Shown here piece by piece: positions 43,349 through 51,586 of a stretch of 64,000 bases of DNA. Source of the stretch: Kribbella steppae (GTDB lineage: Bacteria > Actinomycetota > Actinomycetes > Propionibacteriales > Kribbellaceae). The stretch lies in NCBI RefSeq assembly GCF_004342025.1, contig NZ_SLWN01000007.1, positions 1-64,000 of the forward strand, in the 5' to 3' direction. Position 1 is the stretch's first letter, and each line of letters begins with the position of its first letter. The position numbers and the translations under genes were made by a program. The notes beneath the pieces are model-generated. The model saw nothing but the letters and a program-made list of their open reading frames with translations, was not told the DNA's origin and ran no database searches.

Positions 43349-44365
43349 ATGCGGAGTGTCAGGTTGGGGCGGACCGGAGAGCAGGTCAGTCAGCTGGCGC
43401 TGGGAGCGATGCTGATGGGTACGTCGACCGATGAGGCGACGTCGGTCGGGATGCTCGAGCGGTACCTGGAGGCTGGCGGGACGTTCATCGACACCGCTGA
43501 CTGCTACGCCTGGTGGCCCGGGCCGGGCCTCACCGGCGGCGAGAGCGAGGAGCTCCTCGGGCGCTGGCTCGCGAAGAGCGGGAAGCGCGACGAGATCTTC
43601 CTGGCCACCAAGGGCAGCGCGTGGGTGCGGGACGCCGAGGCGATCCGGTCCGGGGACGGCAGCTACGAAACGATGGCCGCTCAGTGGGTCGGCGCCGGCG
43701 GCGACACGTTGCGGCAGGCGATCGACGGCAGCCTGCGCCGGCTGGGCACGGACCATGTCGATCTGTACTACGTCCATGTCGACGATCGGTCCACGCCGCT
43801 GGAGGAGACACTCGAGGCCCTCGCCGAGATCGTTGCCGCAGGCAAAGCCCGGTACATCGGCTGGTCGAACGTCCGGACCTGGCGGCTGGAGCGCATCCGT
43901 GCGCTGGCCGAGAAGAACGGCTGGCCGGCGCCGGTCGCCGTACAGCAGCAGCATTCGTACTTACGCCCGAAGGCAGGCCTCGACTCCCTGTCGAATGTTG
44001 AGTCGATTGTCGACGACGAGCAAGTCGACTATCTGCGTGCCAACGACGACCTGACCCTGGTGGCGTACTCGCCGATCCTGAAGGGCATCTACGACGACCC
44101 GGCGAAACGCGAGGGTCATCCGATCATGTCGTTGTACGCCGGTCCGGACGCCGACGCGAGGCTCGCCGCACTCACCGAGGTGGCCGCCGAGTTGGACGTC
44201 ACCCCGAACCAGCTCGTCATCAGCTGGCTGCTCCACCAGACCGACCCCGAACTGATCACGCTGATGGGCCCGCGCACCCCCGAGCAACTCGAGACGGCCC
44301 TCGCCGCAAGTGACATCAAGCTCACCGAGGACCAGCTCGACCGCCTGGACAACGCCGGCGCCTGA
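43349..44365 (+). CDS. Aldo/keto reductase
   Basis: A 338-residue NADPH-dependent AKR barrel. The catalytic tetrad can be traced as Asp and Tyr in FIDTADCYAW, Lys in LATKGSAWV, and His in YYVHVDD; the cofactor segment ends with LMGPRTPEQLETAL. The ATG at 43349 is used because CGAGGAGG lies seven bases upstream; an ATG at 43343 is too close to it. It is monocistronic, after the anti-sigma gene. Members reduce sugar aldehydes or ketones, and this one's substrate is unknown. Confidence 0.88.
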   Translation: MRSVRLGRTGEQVSQLALGAMLMGTSTDEATSVGMLERYLEAGGTFIDTADCYAWWPGPGLTGGESEELLGRWLAKSGKRDEIFLATKGSAWVRDAEAIRSGDGSYETMAAQWVGAGGDTLRQAIDGSLRRLGTDHVDLYYVHVDDRSTPLEETLEALAEIVAAGKARYIGWSNVRTWRLERIRALAEKNGWPAPVAVQQQHSYLRPKAGLDSLSNVESIVDDEQVDYLRANDDLTLVAYSPILKGIYDDPAKREGHPIMSLYAGPDADARLAALTEVAAELDVTPNQLVISWLLHQTDPELITLMGPRTPEQLETALAASDIKLTEDQLDRLDNAGA

Positions 44366-44400
44366 CCAGCTGGCCCTTACATGGCCGATTTGTTCAAGAC

Positions 44401-44432
44401 GACCCCGGCGGTAGCTCGCTAACGTCGGGGTC
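44401..44432. promoter_or_regulatory. Inverted repeat and -10 box directly before the SRPBCC gene
   Basis: GACCCCG (44401-44407) and CGGGGTC (44426-44432) are perfect inverted arms, the second ending at the base before the ATG. TAACGT (44420-44425) lies seven bases before the ATG, fitting a leaderless promoter. The arms bracket the -10 box, so a repressor bound here would block initiation. Confidence 0.42.
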
Positions 44433-44828
44433 ATGAGCACCTCACGACACCTCAGCACACACATCGATCGACCCACCCAAGACGTGTACACCTACGCGTC
44501 CAACCCGGCGAACGTACCCGAGTGGGCGGCCGGACTGGGCGGATCGATCGAACAGGTCGACGGCGACTGGGTCGCCGACTCACCGATGGGACGAGTCGTC
44601 GTCAAGTTTGCCGAGAGCAACGAGTACGGCGTCGTGGACCACGAAGTGGCGCTGCCGTCGGGCGAGACCGTCTACAACCCGATGCGCGTCATCCCGGACG
44701 GCGACGGCTGCGAGGTCGTCTTCACCATCCGCCAGCGGCCGGACATGACCGATGACGACTTCGCTCGCGACGCCAACGCCGTACAGGCTGATCTACAGAC
44801 CCTCAAGAAGCTGCTCGAAGGGAACTGA
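44433..44828 (+). CDS. SRPBCC (polyketide-cyclase-like) family protein
   Basis: A 131-residue helix-grip protein. The start SRHLSTHIDRPTQDVYTYASNPANVPEWA is the usual first strand and helix of the SRPBCC fold, and the C-terminal helix is DANAVQADLQTLKKLLE. It lacks a clear ribosome site and seems leaderless. It lies between the aldo/keto reductase and the ROK regulator on the same strand. SRPBCC proteins bind hydrophobic ligands, and the ligand here is unknown. Confidence 0.82.
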   Translation: MSTSRHLSTHIDRPTQDVYTYASNPANVPEWAAGLGGSIEQVDGDWVADSPMGRVVVKFAESNEYGVVDHEVALPSGETVYNPMRVIPDGDGCEVVFTIRQRPDMTDDDFARDANAVQADLQTLKKLLEGN

Positions 44829-44855
44829 CCTAGCGCTCTCCGGTGGTAATGTGCA

Positions 44856-44875
44856 GGCCATTTAGCAAATTGGCC
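44856..44875. promoter_or_regulatory. Candidate ROK operator upstream of the ROK gene
   Basis: GGCCA (44856-44860) and TGGCC (44871-44875) flank TTTAGCAAAT, giving an imperfect palindrome with the TTAGCAAA core seen in operators of actinobacterial ROK regulators. It lies 22 bases before the ROK start, fitting autoregulation. Confidence 0.45.
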
Positions 44876-44897
44876 GAACGTTGGGGCGAGACATCGG

Positions 44898-46106
44898 ATG
44901 AGTCAGGACAGAGCCGTCGGCGGACGGACGGGCGATTCGTCGCTGCTGCGCAGGCTGAACCTCGCCGCCGCCCTGGGCGCCTTCCTCGAGGCGGAGACAC
45001 TGACACTGCGCGAACTGCGCGCTGTCGTCGGCGTCTCCCGGCCGACCGCCGAGGACCTGCTCGCCGAACTGCTCGCCGAGGGACGGGTCGAGGAGACCAC
45101 CCCGCCCCGCCAGCCGTCGGAGGCCCGGGGCGCCGGGCGGCCGGCCCGCTACTTCCGGTTCCGCGCCGAGTCCGGCTACGTGAGCGGCCTGGACATCGGG
45201 GCACACAAGGCGATGGCCGTGGTCACCGACCTGCGCGGCAGAACGCTCGCGACCCATCGCGTAGAACTCGACCCCGAGCTGCCTGCATCCGATCGCGTGC
45301 GGGCTGCGGTGGAGGCCGCCCACAGCAGCTGGGCCCAGGCCAATCTCGGACCGGCCGACATCACCGGCATCGCCTGCGGGGTGACCGGTGCACTCCGGGC
45401 CGCCGAGGGTGTGCACGACGTACGCGAAGGTCCGTTCGGCTCGGGGCTGGCGCCGTACTCACTGCCCGGTTTCACCGAGATCGACGTGGCCGGAGAGCTG
45501 TCGGCCGGGCTGGGAAAGCCCGTGGCCGTGGCGAACGACGTGAAGCTCGCGGCGTTGGCCGAGCACTGGAAGGGTGCGGCTCGCGAGTACCGGGACATCG
45601 TCTACATGTTCGCCGGTCACCGTGCGGGCGCCGGAGTACTGATCGACGGACAGGTGCACCAAGGCCGACATGGTGCGGCCGGTGAGATCGGCGTGTTCCC
45701 GATGCTGGGCTGGGAAGCGGCGATGGCTCGCCTGCACGCGCAGGGCGCCGTACTGGCCGACGAGCAAGGCGTCGGCCCCGGCAGCGAGGGCGAACTGGTG
45801 ATCACCTCGGCGGCCCGGCAGGACCCGGAGAGTCTGGCGGTGCTGATCGAGTTCGCCGAGGCGCTCGCCCGCGGCGCGGCCGTGCTCGCGCTGGCGGTCG
45901 ACCCCGAGGTGATCGTGCTCGGCGGCGGTATGTCCCGCGGCGGCGCGATCATCGCCGAGCCGTTCCGGCGCGAGCTGGCCAGGCTGACGCTGGTCCCGCT
46001 GGAGGTGATCACCTCGACGATGGGCGCCGACTCGGTCGCCCTCGGAGCTGCCCGGATGGCACTGGACACGGTGATCGCCGACCTGCTGGCGGTGCCTGGC
46101 AGCTGA
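44898..46106 (+). CDS. ROK-family transcriptional regulator
   Basis: A 402-residue regulator. Residues about 18-75 form a winged helix (LTLRELRAVVGVSRPTAEDL), and the rest is a ROK sugar-kinase-like domain with DIGAHKAMAVVTDLRG and a GRHGAAGEIG segment. The ROK zinc motif C-x-C-G-x-x-G-C-x-E is absent: the position after GRHGAAGEIGVFPM reads GWEAAMARLHA. So it senses a sugar without the usual zinc cluster. GGGGCGAG precedes the ATG. It is 97 bases before the fucosidase gene, the likely target. Confidence 0.87.
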   Translation: MSQDRAVGGRTGDSSLLRRLNLAAALGAFLEAETLTLRELRAVVGVSRPTAEDLLAELLAEGRVEETTPPRQPSEARGAGRPARYFRFRAESGYVSGLDIGAHKAMAVVTDLRGRTLATHRVELDPELPASDRVRAAVEAAHSSWAQANLGPADITGIACGVTGALRAAEGVHDVREGPFGSGLAPYSLPGFTEIDVAGELSAGLGKPVAVANDVKLAALAEHWKGAAREYRDIVYMFAGHRAGAGVLIDGQVHQGRHGAAGEIGVFPMLGWEAAMARLHAQGAVLADEQGVGPGSEGELVITSAARQDPESLAVLIEFAEALARGAAVLALAVDPEVIVLGGGMSRGGAIIAEPFRRELARLTLVPLEVITSTMGADSVALGAARMALDTVIADLLAVPGS

Positions 46107-46157
46107 ACACTGGGTCTTGACCGCGCGCCGGACCGTTGAAAAGATCGGATCTCTCCC

Positions 46158-46184
46158 GAATAGGCAATCTAGTTGCCATTATTC
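46158..46184. promoter_or_regulatory. Composite palindromic operator before the fucosidase gene
   Basis: GGCAA (46163-46167) and TTGCC (46173-46177) flank TCTAG; outside them GAATA (46158-46162) and TATTC (46180-46184) form a second pair with a 2-base bulge. It lies 19 bases before the fucosidase start. Its left half GGCAATCTAG matches GGCCATTTAG of the site before the ROK gene at 8 of 10 positions, so the ROK protein is the best candidate ligand. Confidence 0.52.
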
Positions 46185-46203
46185 CCGGAAGTGAGATCAC
46201 CCG

Positions 46204-49089
46204 ATGGTCTTCCGACTTGCCCGACGCCGGCGGGGCTTCGCCGTCGGCGCCCTAGCGCTGGCCGTGCTCGCCGCACTGCTCAGCACCACCCCCGCCCGGG
46301 CGGAGGTCGAGCATCCGCGCCAGCAGTGGCTGCGCGACTCCACCGCCGGACTGTTCCTGCACTGGGGCATGTTCACCGCGCCCCGGCACACCGACTGCGC
46401 CTCCTGGGAGCGCGATGTCACCGCCGGCGGCTGGAGCGCCGACTACTGGGTCGACGAGGCGCGCAAGCTGCACGCGTCGTACATCGTGCTGGCCACCTTC
46501 CACAGCCGCCTCGGCTACGCCAAGCCGTGGCCGTCGGCCATCCCCGGCAGTTGCTCCACGCAACGAGACTTCCTCGGCGAACTGGTCGCCGCCGGCAAGG
46601 CCAAGGGCGTCCACGTTCTGCTCTACATGACCGACGATCCGCAGTGGCACAACGAGGTGCCGGGGGTTCAGACGCTCGATTCGGCGGCCTACTCGACGTA
46701 CAAGGGACAGCAGGTGGATCTGACCACGCGGGACGGGTTCGGCATGTACAGCTACGACCTGTTCCACGAGGTGATGGACAACTATCCCGACCTGTCCGGC
46801 TTCTGGATCGACAACGACAACGCCTACTGGGAACGCAACGGACTCTACGAGCAGATCCGGGAGAAACGCCCGACCTGGTTGCTCAGCAACAACAACGAAG
46901 ACACGCCGATCATGGACACCGTCAGCAACGAGCAGAAGACGGGCATCACGCCGGCGTACGACTATCCACAGGCGACCTTCACCCCGATGCCGCGGCTGGT
47001 CGAGGCGGACTACAAACTGCCGACCGTCGGCCAGTGGTGGTACGACGGCAACGACAGCGCGGTCGACTACGGCCTGAGCGTCGGCCGGTACGTCGCCAAC
47101 GCGGGCTCCTCGATCAAGTCGCTGATGGCCGAGACCGCGATGGTGAACGGCAAATTCCCGGCACAACAGGAGAACTTCAACAACTTCATGGCCCAGTGGC
47201 TGCCACCGATCTGGTCGTCGCTGGAGAAGACCAACGGCGGCGGGTACATGTACGGCGGCCTGCAGCCGGGCTTCTGGAACGACGGCGCGCACGGCGTGAT
47301 CACCCTCGCCGACAACGCGCGCACGCAGTACGTGCACGTGCTGACCAAGCCGAAGTCGCAGGACCTGGTGAGGCTTCGGGACAACGGCTACCGGGTCACC
47401 GGGGTCACGGACGTCCGGACCGGCAAGCAGTTCCGCTTCAACCAGTCCGGCGGCTACCTCAGCATCCTGGGCATCACCGATTGGGACACCTACGACACCG
47501 TCTTCAAGGTGACCACGGCCGGGCAGGAGGGCCTCTACCCGCAATCGATTCTGAAGGCGACGGCCACCGCAGGCGACTCCGCGTCCAACCTGGTCGACGG
47601 CAGTTACTCGAGCTACTGGGATGCCAAGGGTCAACTCCCGGTCTCGGTGACGCTCGACCTCGGCCGTGCGCGCAAGGCGACGTACCTGGCGGTGAACCAG
47701 ACGGAATGGTCGCCGACCCACGCGCGTGAGTCCTTCGGCCGTCCGGAAGACTCCGCGCGGATCAAGGACTACCGGGTGTCGGTGAGCGTCGACGGCAAGG
47801 ACTGGAAGTCCGTACGAACCAGCGCGATGCCGAGTCGGCGTGGCGTGCAGTTCGTTGATATCGGCAACCAGCTCGCCCGCTACATCAAGCTGGACGTGCT
47901 GAACACCTGGTCAGGTCCGCAGGCGCCGCCCTTCTACAAGCAGCTCCGGATCGACGAGATCAAGGTCGGCTACGCCTACCCGACGAATCTCTCGAACCCA
48001 CTGCCTCTCGAGGCCGAGTCCCGGGACAACACCCTCAGCGGCAAGGCCCGCATCGATCTCTGCGCAGCCTGCTCCGGCTCCGCCCAGGTCACCGGCCTCG
48101 ACCGCGGCAGCGTCACCTATCGAGGCGTCGAGGCTCCCACCGACGGCATCTACCGCCTCCAGCTCAACGGTACGACGTCAGCCGCCGGCTCGTTCTCGGT
48201 CAGCGTCAATGGCGGTGCGCCGATCACGGCATCGCTGGACGCCGGCAACTCCGATGTCCCCGGCAGTACGGCGATCGCCGTACCTCTGAAGGCTGGTTCG
48301 AACACGATCCAGGTGTCGGGAACGGCGGCGCTCGACCGGATCGCGGTGGGTCCGATGCCGCCGGCGTCGTACGTGCCAAAGACGACCATGACGGTGAAGC
48401 CGTCGGGTGTGGTCTGGGTCGGTCCAGGGCAGCAGTCGGTGGACATCTCGGCCGAGCTGCGGCTGGACGAGGACTCGGTCGACAACGTGCGGATGACCCC
48501 GGTCGCACCGTCGGGCTGGACGGTGACTGGCAGTCCGGTGACCAAGGCTGGATTGCGTACTGGTCAGACAATTGCCGGTTCCTGGCAGCTCACCGGTCCG
48601 TCCGGTGGTCAGACCGGTCCGGTGCAAGTGCCGGTCGAGGTCACGTTCGAGACCGTCGGGATGCCGAAGAAGGTGTCGAAGGTGGTCCCGATCCAGGTGC
48701 GTCCGGCGGACCGGCTGTTCATGCGCGAGGCCGAGAGCTCGCTCAACCAGATCGGCAGCGCCGGCATCACGAGCTGCTCGGCCTGCTCGGGCAGCCAGAA
48801 GGTCCGCAACCTCGGTGGTTCGGATGACGCCCACGTGGTCTTCCCGGATGTCACCGTGGACCAGGCCGGCCAGTACACGCTCTACCTCGAGTACACCGTG
48901 AACGGGACCCGCTCGTACTTCGTCTCCGTCAACGGCGGGACACCGGTCGAGGCTTCGGTCACCGGCATTGGCAACTCGACCGTCCAAACCGTCACCGTGC
49001 CGGTGAACCTTCAGGCCGGCGCCAACACCATCAGGATCTTCAACACCGAAGACTCCGCCCCTGACCTCGACCGCATCTCCATCGGCTGA
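46204..49089 (+). CDS. Secreted multi-domain alpha-L-fucosidase (GH29)
   Basis: A 961-residue exported enzyme. A signal peptide (residues 1-33) precedes the GH29 barrel (about 35-445; GLFLHWGMFTAPRHTDCASWE, with the likely nucleophile Asp in GFWIDNDNAYW). Then come an F5/8-type C (discoidin) domain (about 450-595), a CBM35/CBM6-like domain (about 600-715), an NPCBM-associated/NEW3-like beta domain (about 725-835) and a second CBM35-like domain (about 840-961). Both CBM-like domains start with an EAES/EAESS phrase and a CSACSGS-type Cys pair. It removes alpha-linked fucose from glycans outside the cell. The upstream palindrome suggests sugar-responsive control. Confidence 0.88.
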   Translation: MVFRLARRRRGFAVGALALAVLAALLSTTPARAEVEHPRQQWLRDSTAGLFLHWGMFTAPRHTDCASWERDVTAGGWSADYWVDEARKLHASYIVLATFHSRLGYAKPWPSAIPGSCSTQRDFLGELVAAGKAKGVHVLLYMTDDPQWHNEVPGVQTLDSAAYSTYKGQQVDLTTRDGFGMYSYDLFHEVMDNYPDLSGFWIDNDNAYWERNGLYEQIREKRPTWLLSNNNEDTPIMDTVSNEQKTGITPAYDYPQATFTPMPRLVEADYKLPTVGQWWYDGNDSAVDYGLSVGRYVANAGSSIKSLMAETAMVNGKFPAQQENFNNFMAQWLPPIWSSLEKTNGGGYMYGGLQPGFWNDGAHGVITLADNARTQYVHVLTKPKSQDLVRLRDNGYRVTGVTDVRTGKQFRFNQSGGYLSILGITDWDTYDTVFKVTTAGQEGLYPQSILKATATAGDSASNLVDGSYSSYWDAKGQLPVSVTLDLGRARKATYLAVNQTEWSPTHARESFGRPEDSARIKDYRVSVSVDGKDWKSVRTSAMPSRRGVQFVDIGNQLARYIKLDVLNTWSGPQAPPFYKQLRIDEIKVGYAYPTNLSNPLPLEAESRDNTLSGKARIDLCAACSGSAQVTGLDRGSVTYRGVEAPTDGIYRLQLNGTTSAAGSFSVSVNGGAPITASLDAGNSDVPGSTAIAVPLKAGSNTIQVSGTAALDRIAVGPMPPASYVPKTTMTVKPSGVVWVGPGQQSVDISAELRLDEDSVDNVRMTPVAPSGWTVTGSPVTKAGLRTGQTIAGSWQLTGPSGGQTGPVQVPVEVTFETVGMPKKVSKVVPIQVRPADRLFMREAESSLNQIGSAGITSCSACSGSQKVRNLGGSDDAHVVFPDVTVDQAGQYTLYLEYTVNGTRSYFVSVNGGTPVEASVTGIGNSTVQTVTVPVNLQAGANTIRIFNTEDSAPDLDRISIG

Positions 49090-49105
49090 CTTCGAGGCCA
49101 CGCAC

Positions 49106-49137
49106 GCCCCGCGCCCGCACTCAGCCGGGCGCGGGGC
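49106..49137. terminator. Bidirectional hairpin between fucosidase and lacI genes
   Basis: GCCCCGCGCCCG (49106-49117) pairs perfectly with CGGGCGCGGGGC (49126-49137) around an 8-base loop. It lies 17 bases after the fucosidase stop and overlaps the last codons of the convergent lacI gene, so it can serve both. Confidence 0.75.
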
Positions 49138-50137
49138 CGGTGGTCGAGCGGATGACGAGCTCGGGCTCGAGGACGAGTTCGCGGTCGAGTACGGCGCCGG
49201 CCGCCGTCCTTGCGATGATGCGATCGACCGCCAGGCGGGCCATTTCCTGGGGTAGTTGTTGCACGCTGGTGAGGTCGATGCCGGGGCCGCGGGCCAGGGC
49301 ACTGTCGTCGAAGCCGATGATCGAGATCTCTCCGGGGACGTCGATCCCCTGCTGCCCGAGCACGCTCATCGCGGCGGCGGCGATGTCGTCGTTGAAGGCG
49401 ATGACGGCGGTCGGCAGCCCGGCGTCGTCGTCGAGCATCGCCCGGGCCGCGCGCTGCCCGTCCAGCTGGTCCTCACCGTCACACCTGACGACGCGAATCT
49501 CCTTGGTCAGGCGGTGTGCGCGCATGGCTTTCACATACGCGTCGCGTCGGGAGACCGCGACAAGTCCGTCTCCGCCTTGGAGATGGGCGATCCGGCGGTG
49601 ACCCAGCTCGACGAGATGCTGCACCGCCAACGCCATCCCGTGCTCGTCCGACGTACGCACGATGTCGACGTCGGGATGGTCGACGTGCCAGCCCATCACC
49701 ACCAGCGGCACGTTTCCTGCCAGCATCGGCTCGGCGACCGGCGGGCCCAGCATGATCAGGGCGTCGAACCGGAAGTCGTGGAGTGAGGCCAGCGCGCGCT
49801 TCTCGTCCCGGCTGGTGGTGAGAGCGCTGAGGACGAGATCCCAGCCGCGCTCCTCGGCGGCCGTGTAGAGGCCGTCGATGAGCTCCAGGTGGAACCGGCC
49901 CGCGCGCCCGAACAGAACCCCGATGGTGTGCGCCTTGAGACTCGCCAGCGCGCGAGCCCGAACATCCGGGCGGTAACCGAGTTGGTCCGCGACCGCGAGG
50001 ATCCGTTGCCGGCTCTGCTGACTCGCGCCCGGGGCATCCCGCATGACGATCGAGACCAGCGCCGGTGAGACCCCCGCACGCTGGGCCACGTCCGCGAGCG
50101 TGACCCGCCGGCGCGGCCACGGCTGGTCGTCCGCCAC
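49121..50137 (-). CDS. LacI-family transcriptional regulator
   Basis: A 338-residue repressor. The N-terminal helix-turn-helix and hinge are VTLADVAQRAGVSPALVSIV and RARALASLKAHTIGVLF; the rest is the periplasmic-binding-like sugar domain (GFDDSALA near the end). The GTG at 50137 follows GGGAGGTGGTGGGAC and gives the normal 8-residue lead into the helix-turn-helix. It is divergent from the sugar ABC operon, with three copies of a TAGAGCGCTCTA-type palindrome between them. It most likely represses the operon and itself until a sugar binds. Confidence 0.9.
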   Translation of the reverse strand: MADDQPWPRRRVTLADVAQRAGVSPALVSIVMRDAPGASQQSRQRILAVADQLGYRPDVRARALASLKAHTIGVLFGRAGRFHLELIDGLYTAAEERGWDLVLSALTTSRDEKRALASLHDFRFDALIMLGPPVAEPMLAGNVPLVVMGWHVDHPDVDIVRTSDEHGMALAVQHLVELGHRRIAHLQGGDGLVAVSRRDAYVKAMRAHRLTKEIRVVRCDGEDQLDGQRAARAMLDDDAGLPTAVIAFNDDIAAAAMSVLGQQGIDVPGEISIIGFDDSALARGPGIDLTSVQQLPQEMARLAVDRIIARTAAGAVLDRELVLEPELVIRSTTGPAPG

Positions 50138-50211
50138 GTCCCACCACCTCCCGGTCACCCGCGTCGGCTCACCGTAGCGCACCCACGGCAGTACTACCCG
50201 AGCATGCGGCC

Positions 50212-50223
50212 TATAGCGCTCTA
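50212..50223. promoter_or_regulatory. LacI operator O1 (lacI-proximal)
   Basis: TATAGCGCTCTA is an inexact 12-base palindrome with central GC, the hallmark of LacI-family sites. It is the exact reverse complement of O2 and differs from O3 at one base. It lies 75 bases from the lacI start. Confidence 0.75.
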
Positions 50224-50235
50224 GGTCAACGACTC

Positions 50236-50247
50236 TAGAGCGCTATA
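50236..50247. promoter_or_regulatory. LacI operator O2
   Basis: TAGAGCGCTATA lies 24 bases centre-to-centre from O1, a little over two DNA turns. One mismatch breaks perfect symmetry. Confidence 0.75.
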
Positions 50248-50270
50248 GAAGATTACAACGAAGGAACTTC

Positions 50271-50282
50271 TAGAGCGCTCTA
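50271..50282. promoter_or_regulatory. LacI operator O3 (operon-proximal)
   Basis: TAGAGCGCTCTA is a perfect 12-base palindrome, 35 bases centre-to-centre from O2. The AT-rich stretch AAAATGTCATAACAAAG follows it and probably holds the operon promoter; the leader to the ATG at 50411 is about 100 bases. Confidence 0.8.
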
Positions 50283-50410
50283 AAATGTCATAACAAAGTA
50301 TTGACAAGGCCGAAATGTGTCGGTTCCCTGGTGACTGGCGCCACACCCCAGCAACAGATCCGGCCGCCGCTGCCGAAGTGCCGAGGCCGGACTCCAGGAA
50401 GGGATCACTC

Positions 50411-51466
50411 ATGCGCACCAGATGGGCCCGCACGGCTCTCGGCGCGGTCGCGGTGGCGGCCTTGCTCCTCACCAGCGCCTGCAACAGCGGCAAACCCTCC
50501 GGCAGCACCTCGGATGCTGCCGATGCCGACGCCGGCACCACCGCCAAGGCGGCCGCGGACACCGGCAAGACCGCGATCTTCGTCATCGGCGGCAAGTCGG
50601 ACGACCCGTTCTGGTCGAAGGTGAAACGCGGCGTCGACGACGCGGCCAAGGTGGTCCAGGCCCAGGGCGGCTCGGTGACCTTCCTCGGGCCGCAGAACTA
50701 CGACAACCTCGGCCCGGACGCGGCCAAGCTGATCGACTCGGCACTCAGCCAGGGCGCGACCGCGGTGATCGGGCCCGACTGGGTGCCCGAGGCCGAGGAC
50801 GCCGCCTTCAAACGCGTCGTCGGCAAAGGCGTCCCGCTGATTCTCTACAACGCGGGTGGTATCGAGGCGGCGGACCGCCTGGGCGCCCTCAACTACATCG
50901 GCAGCGACGAATACACCGCGGGTAAGGCGGGCGGTGAGTTCCTGGGCAAACAGGGCGCCAAGAACGTGCTCTGCGTCAACACGCTCCCGGGCGCGGCGAA
51001 CACCGAGTCGCGCTGCCGCGGTGTCGCGGACGGTGTCAAGGCCGGCGGCGGGAACTCGAAGCAGCTGCCGATGCCGTCGTCCAACTTCGGCAACCCGACC
51101 GCGGTCGCACAGGGCATCAAGGCGGCCCTGCTGAAGGACGACACCATCGACGGCGTCGTGACCATCAGCACCCCGGACGCCGACAGCGCCGCCAGCGGCA
51201 TCCAGCAGGCCGGTGTCGGCGACAAGGTCAAGCTCGGCACGTTCGACATGGACGAGTCGCAGCTCAGCCGGATCAAGGACGGCAAGCAGCTGTTCTCGAT
51301 CGATCAGCAGCCGTACATGCAGGGCTACCTGGCGGTGTCGATGGCCAACGGCTACCTCAAGTACGGCCTCGAACTACCGCAGCGCCCGCTGCTCACCGGC
51401 CCGGCCATCATCAGCGCGGACAACGTCGACTCGGCGATCGCCGGCGCGAAGGCCGGCGTCCGCTGA
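50411..51466 (+). CDS. Sugar ABC transporter substrate-binding lipoprotein
   Basis: A 351-residue lipoprotein with signal and lipobox LTSAC (C24), a Gly/Ser/Ala/Asp-rich linker, and a type 1 periplasmic-binding (ribose/xylose-type) domain (about 53-351; DPFWSKVKRGVDDAAK, LPGAANTESRCRGVADGVKA, TFDMDESQLSRIKDGKQLFS). AGGAAGGGATCACTC precedes the ATG. It captures the sugar outside the membrane. It is the first gene of the LacI-controlled operon and is followed by a hairpin that may enrich its message relative to the permease. Confidence 0.9.
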   Translation: MRTRWARTALGAVAVAALLLTSACNSGKPSGSTSDAADADAGTTAKAAADTGKTAIFVIGGKSDDPFWSKVKRGVDDAAKVVQAQGGSVTFLGPQNYDNLGPDAAKLIDSALSQGATAVIGPDWVPEAEDAAFKRVVGKGVPLILYNAGGIEAADRLGALNYIGSDEYTAGKAGGEFLGKQGAKNVLCVNTLPGAANTESRCRGVADGVKAGGGNSKQLPMPSSNFGNPTAVAQGIKAALLKDDTIDGVVTISTPDADSAASGIQQAGVGDKVKLGTFDMDESQLSRIKDGKQLFSIDQQPYMQGYLAVSMANGYLKYGLELPQRPLLTGPAIISADNVDSAIAGAKAGVR

Positions 51467-51476
51467 CCCCCTGACC

Positions 51477-51511
51477 GGCGACGGGGCCACTCTGCCACCG
51501 GCCCCGTCGCC
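51477..51511 (+). terminator. Intercistronic stem-loop after the binding-protein gene
   Basis: GGCGACGGGGCC (51477-51488) pairs perfectly with GGCCCCGTCGCC (51500-51511) around an 11-base loop, 10 bases after the binding-protein stop and 75 bases before the permease start. A pyrimidine-rich tract follows. In ABC operons such a structure usually attenuates read-through or protects the upstream message, giving more binding protein than permease. Confidence 0.7.
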
Positions 51512-51586
51512 TCCCTCTCGCTCCCCTCGCCCCACCACTCGCCCTTCCTCTCACCCGGACGGACCCATTCGAAGGTGGTATCCCAC

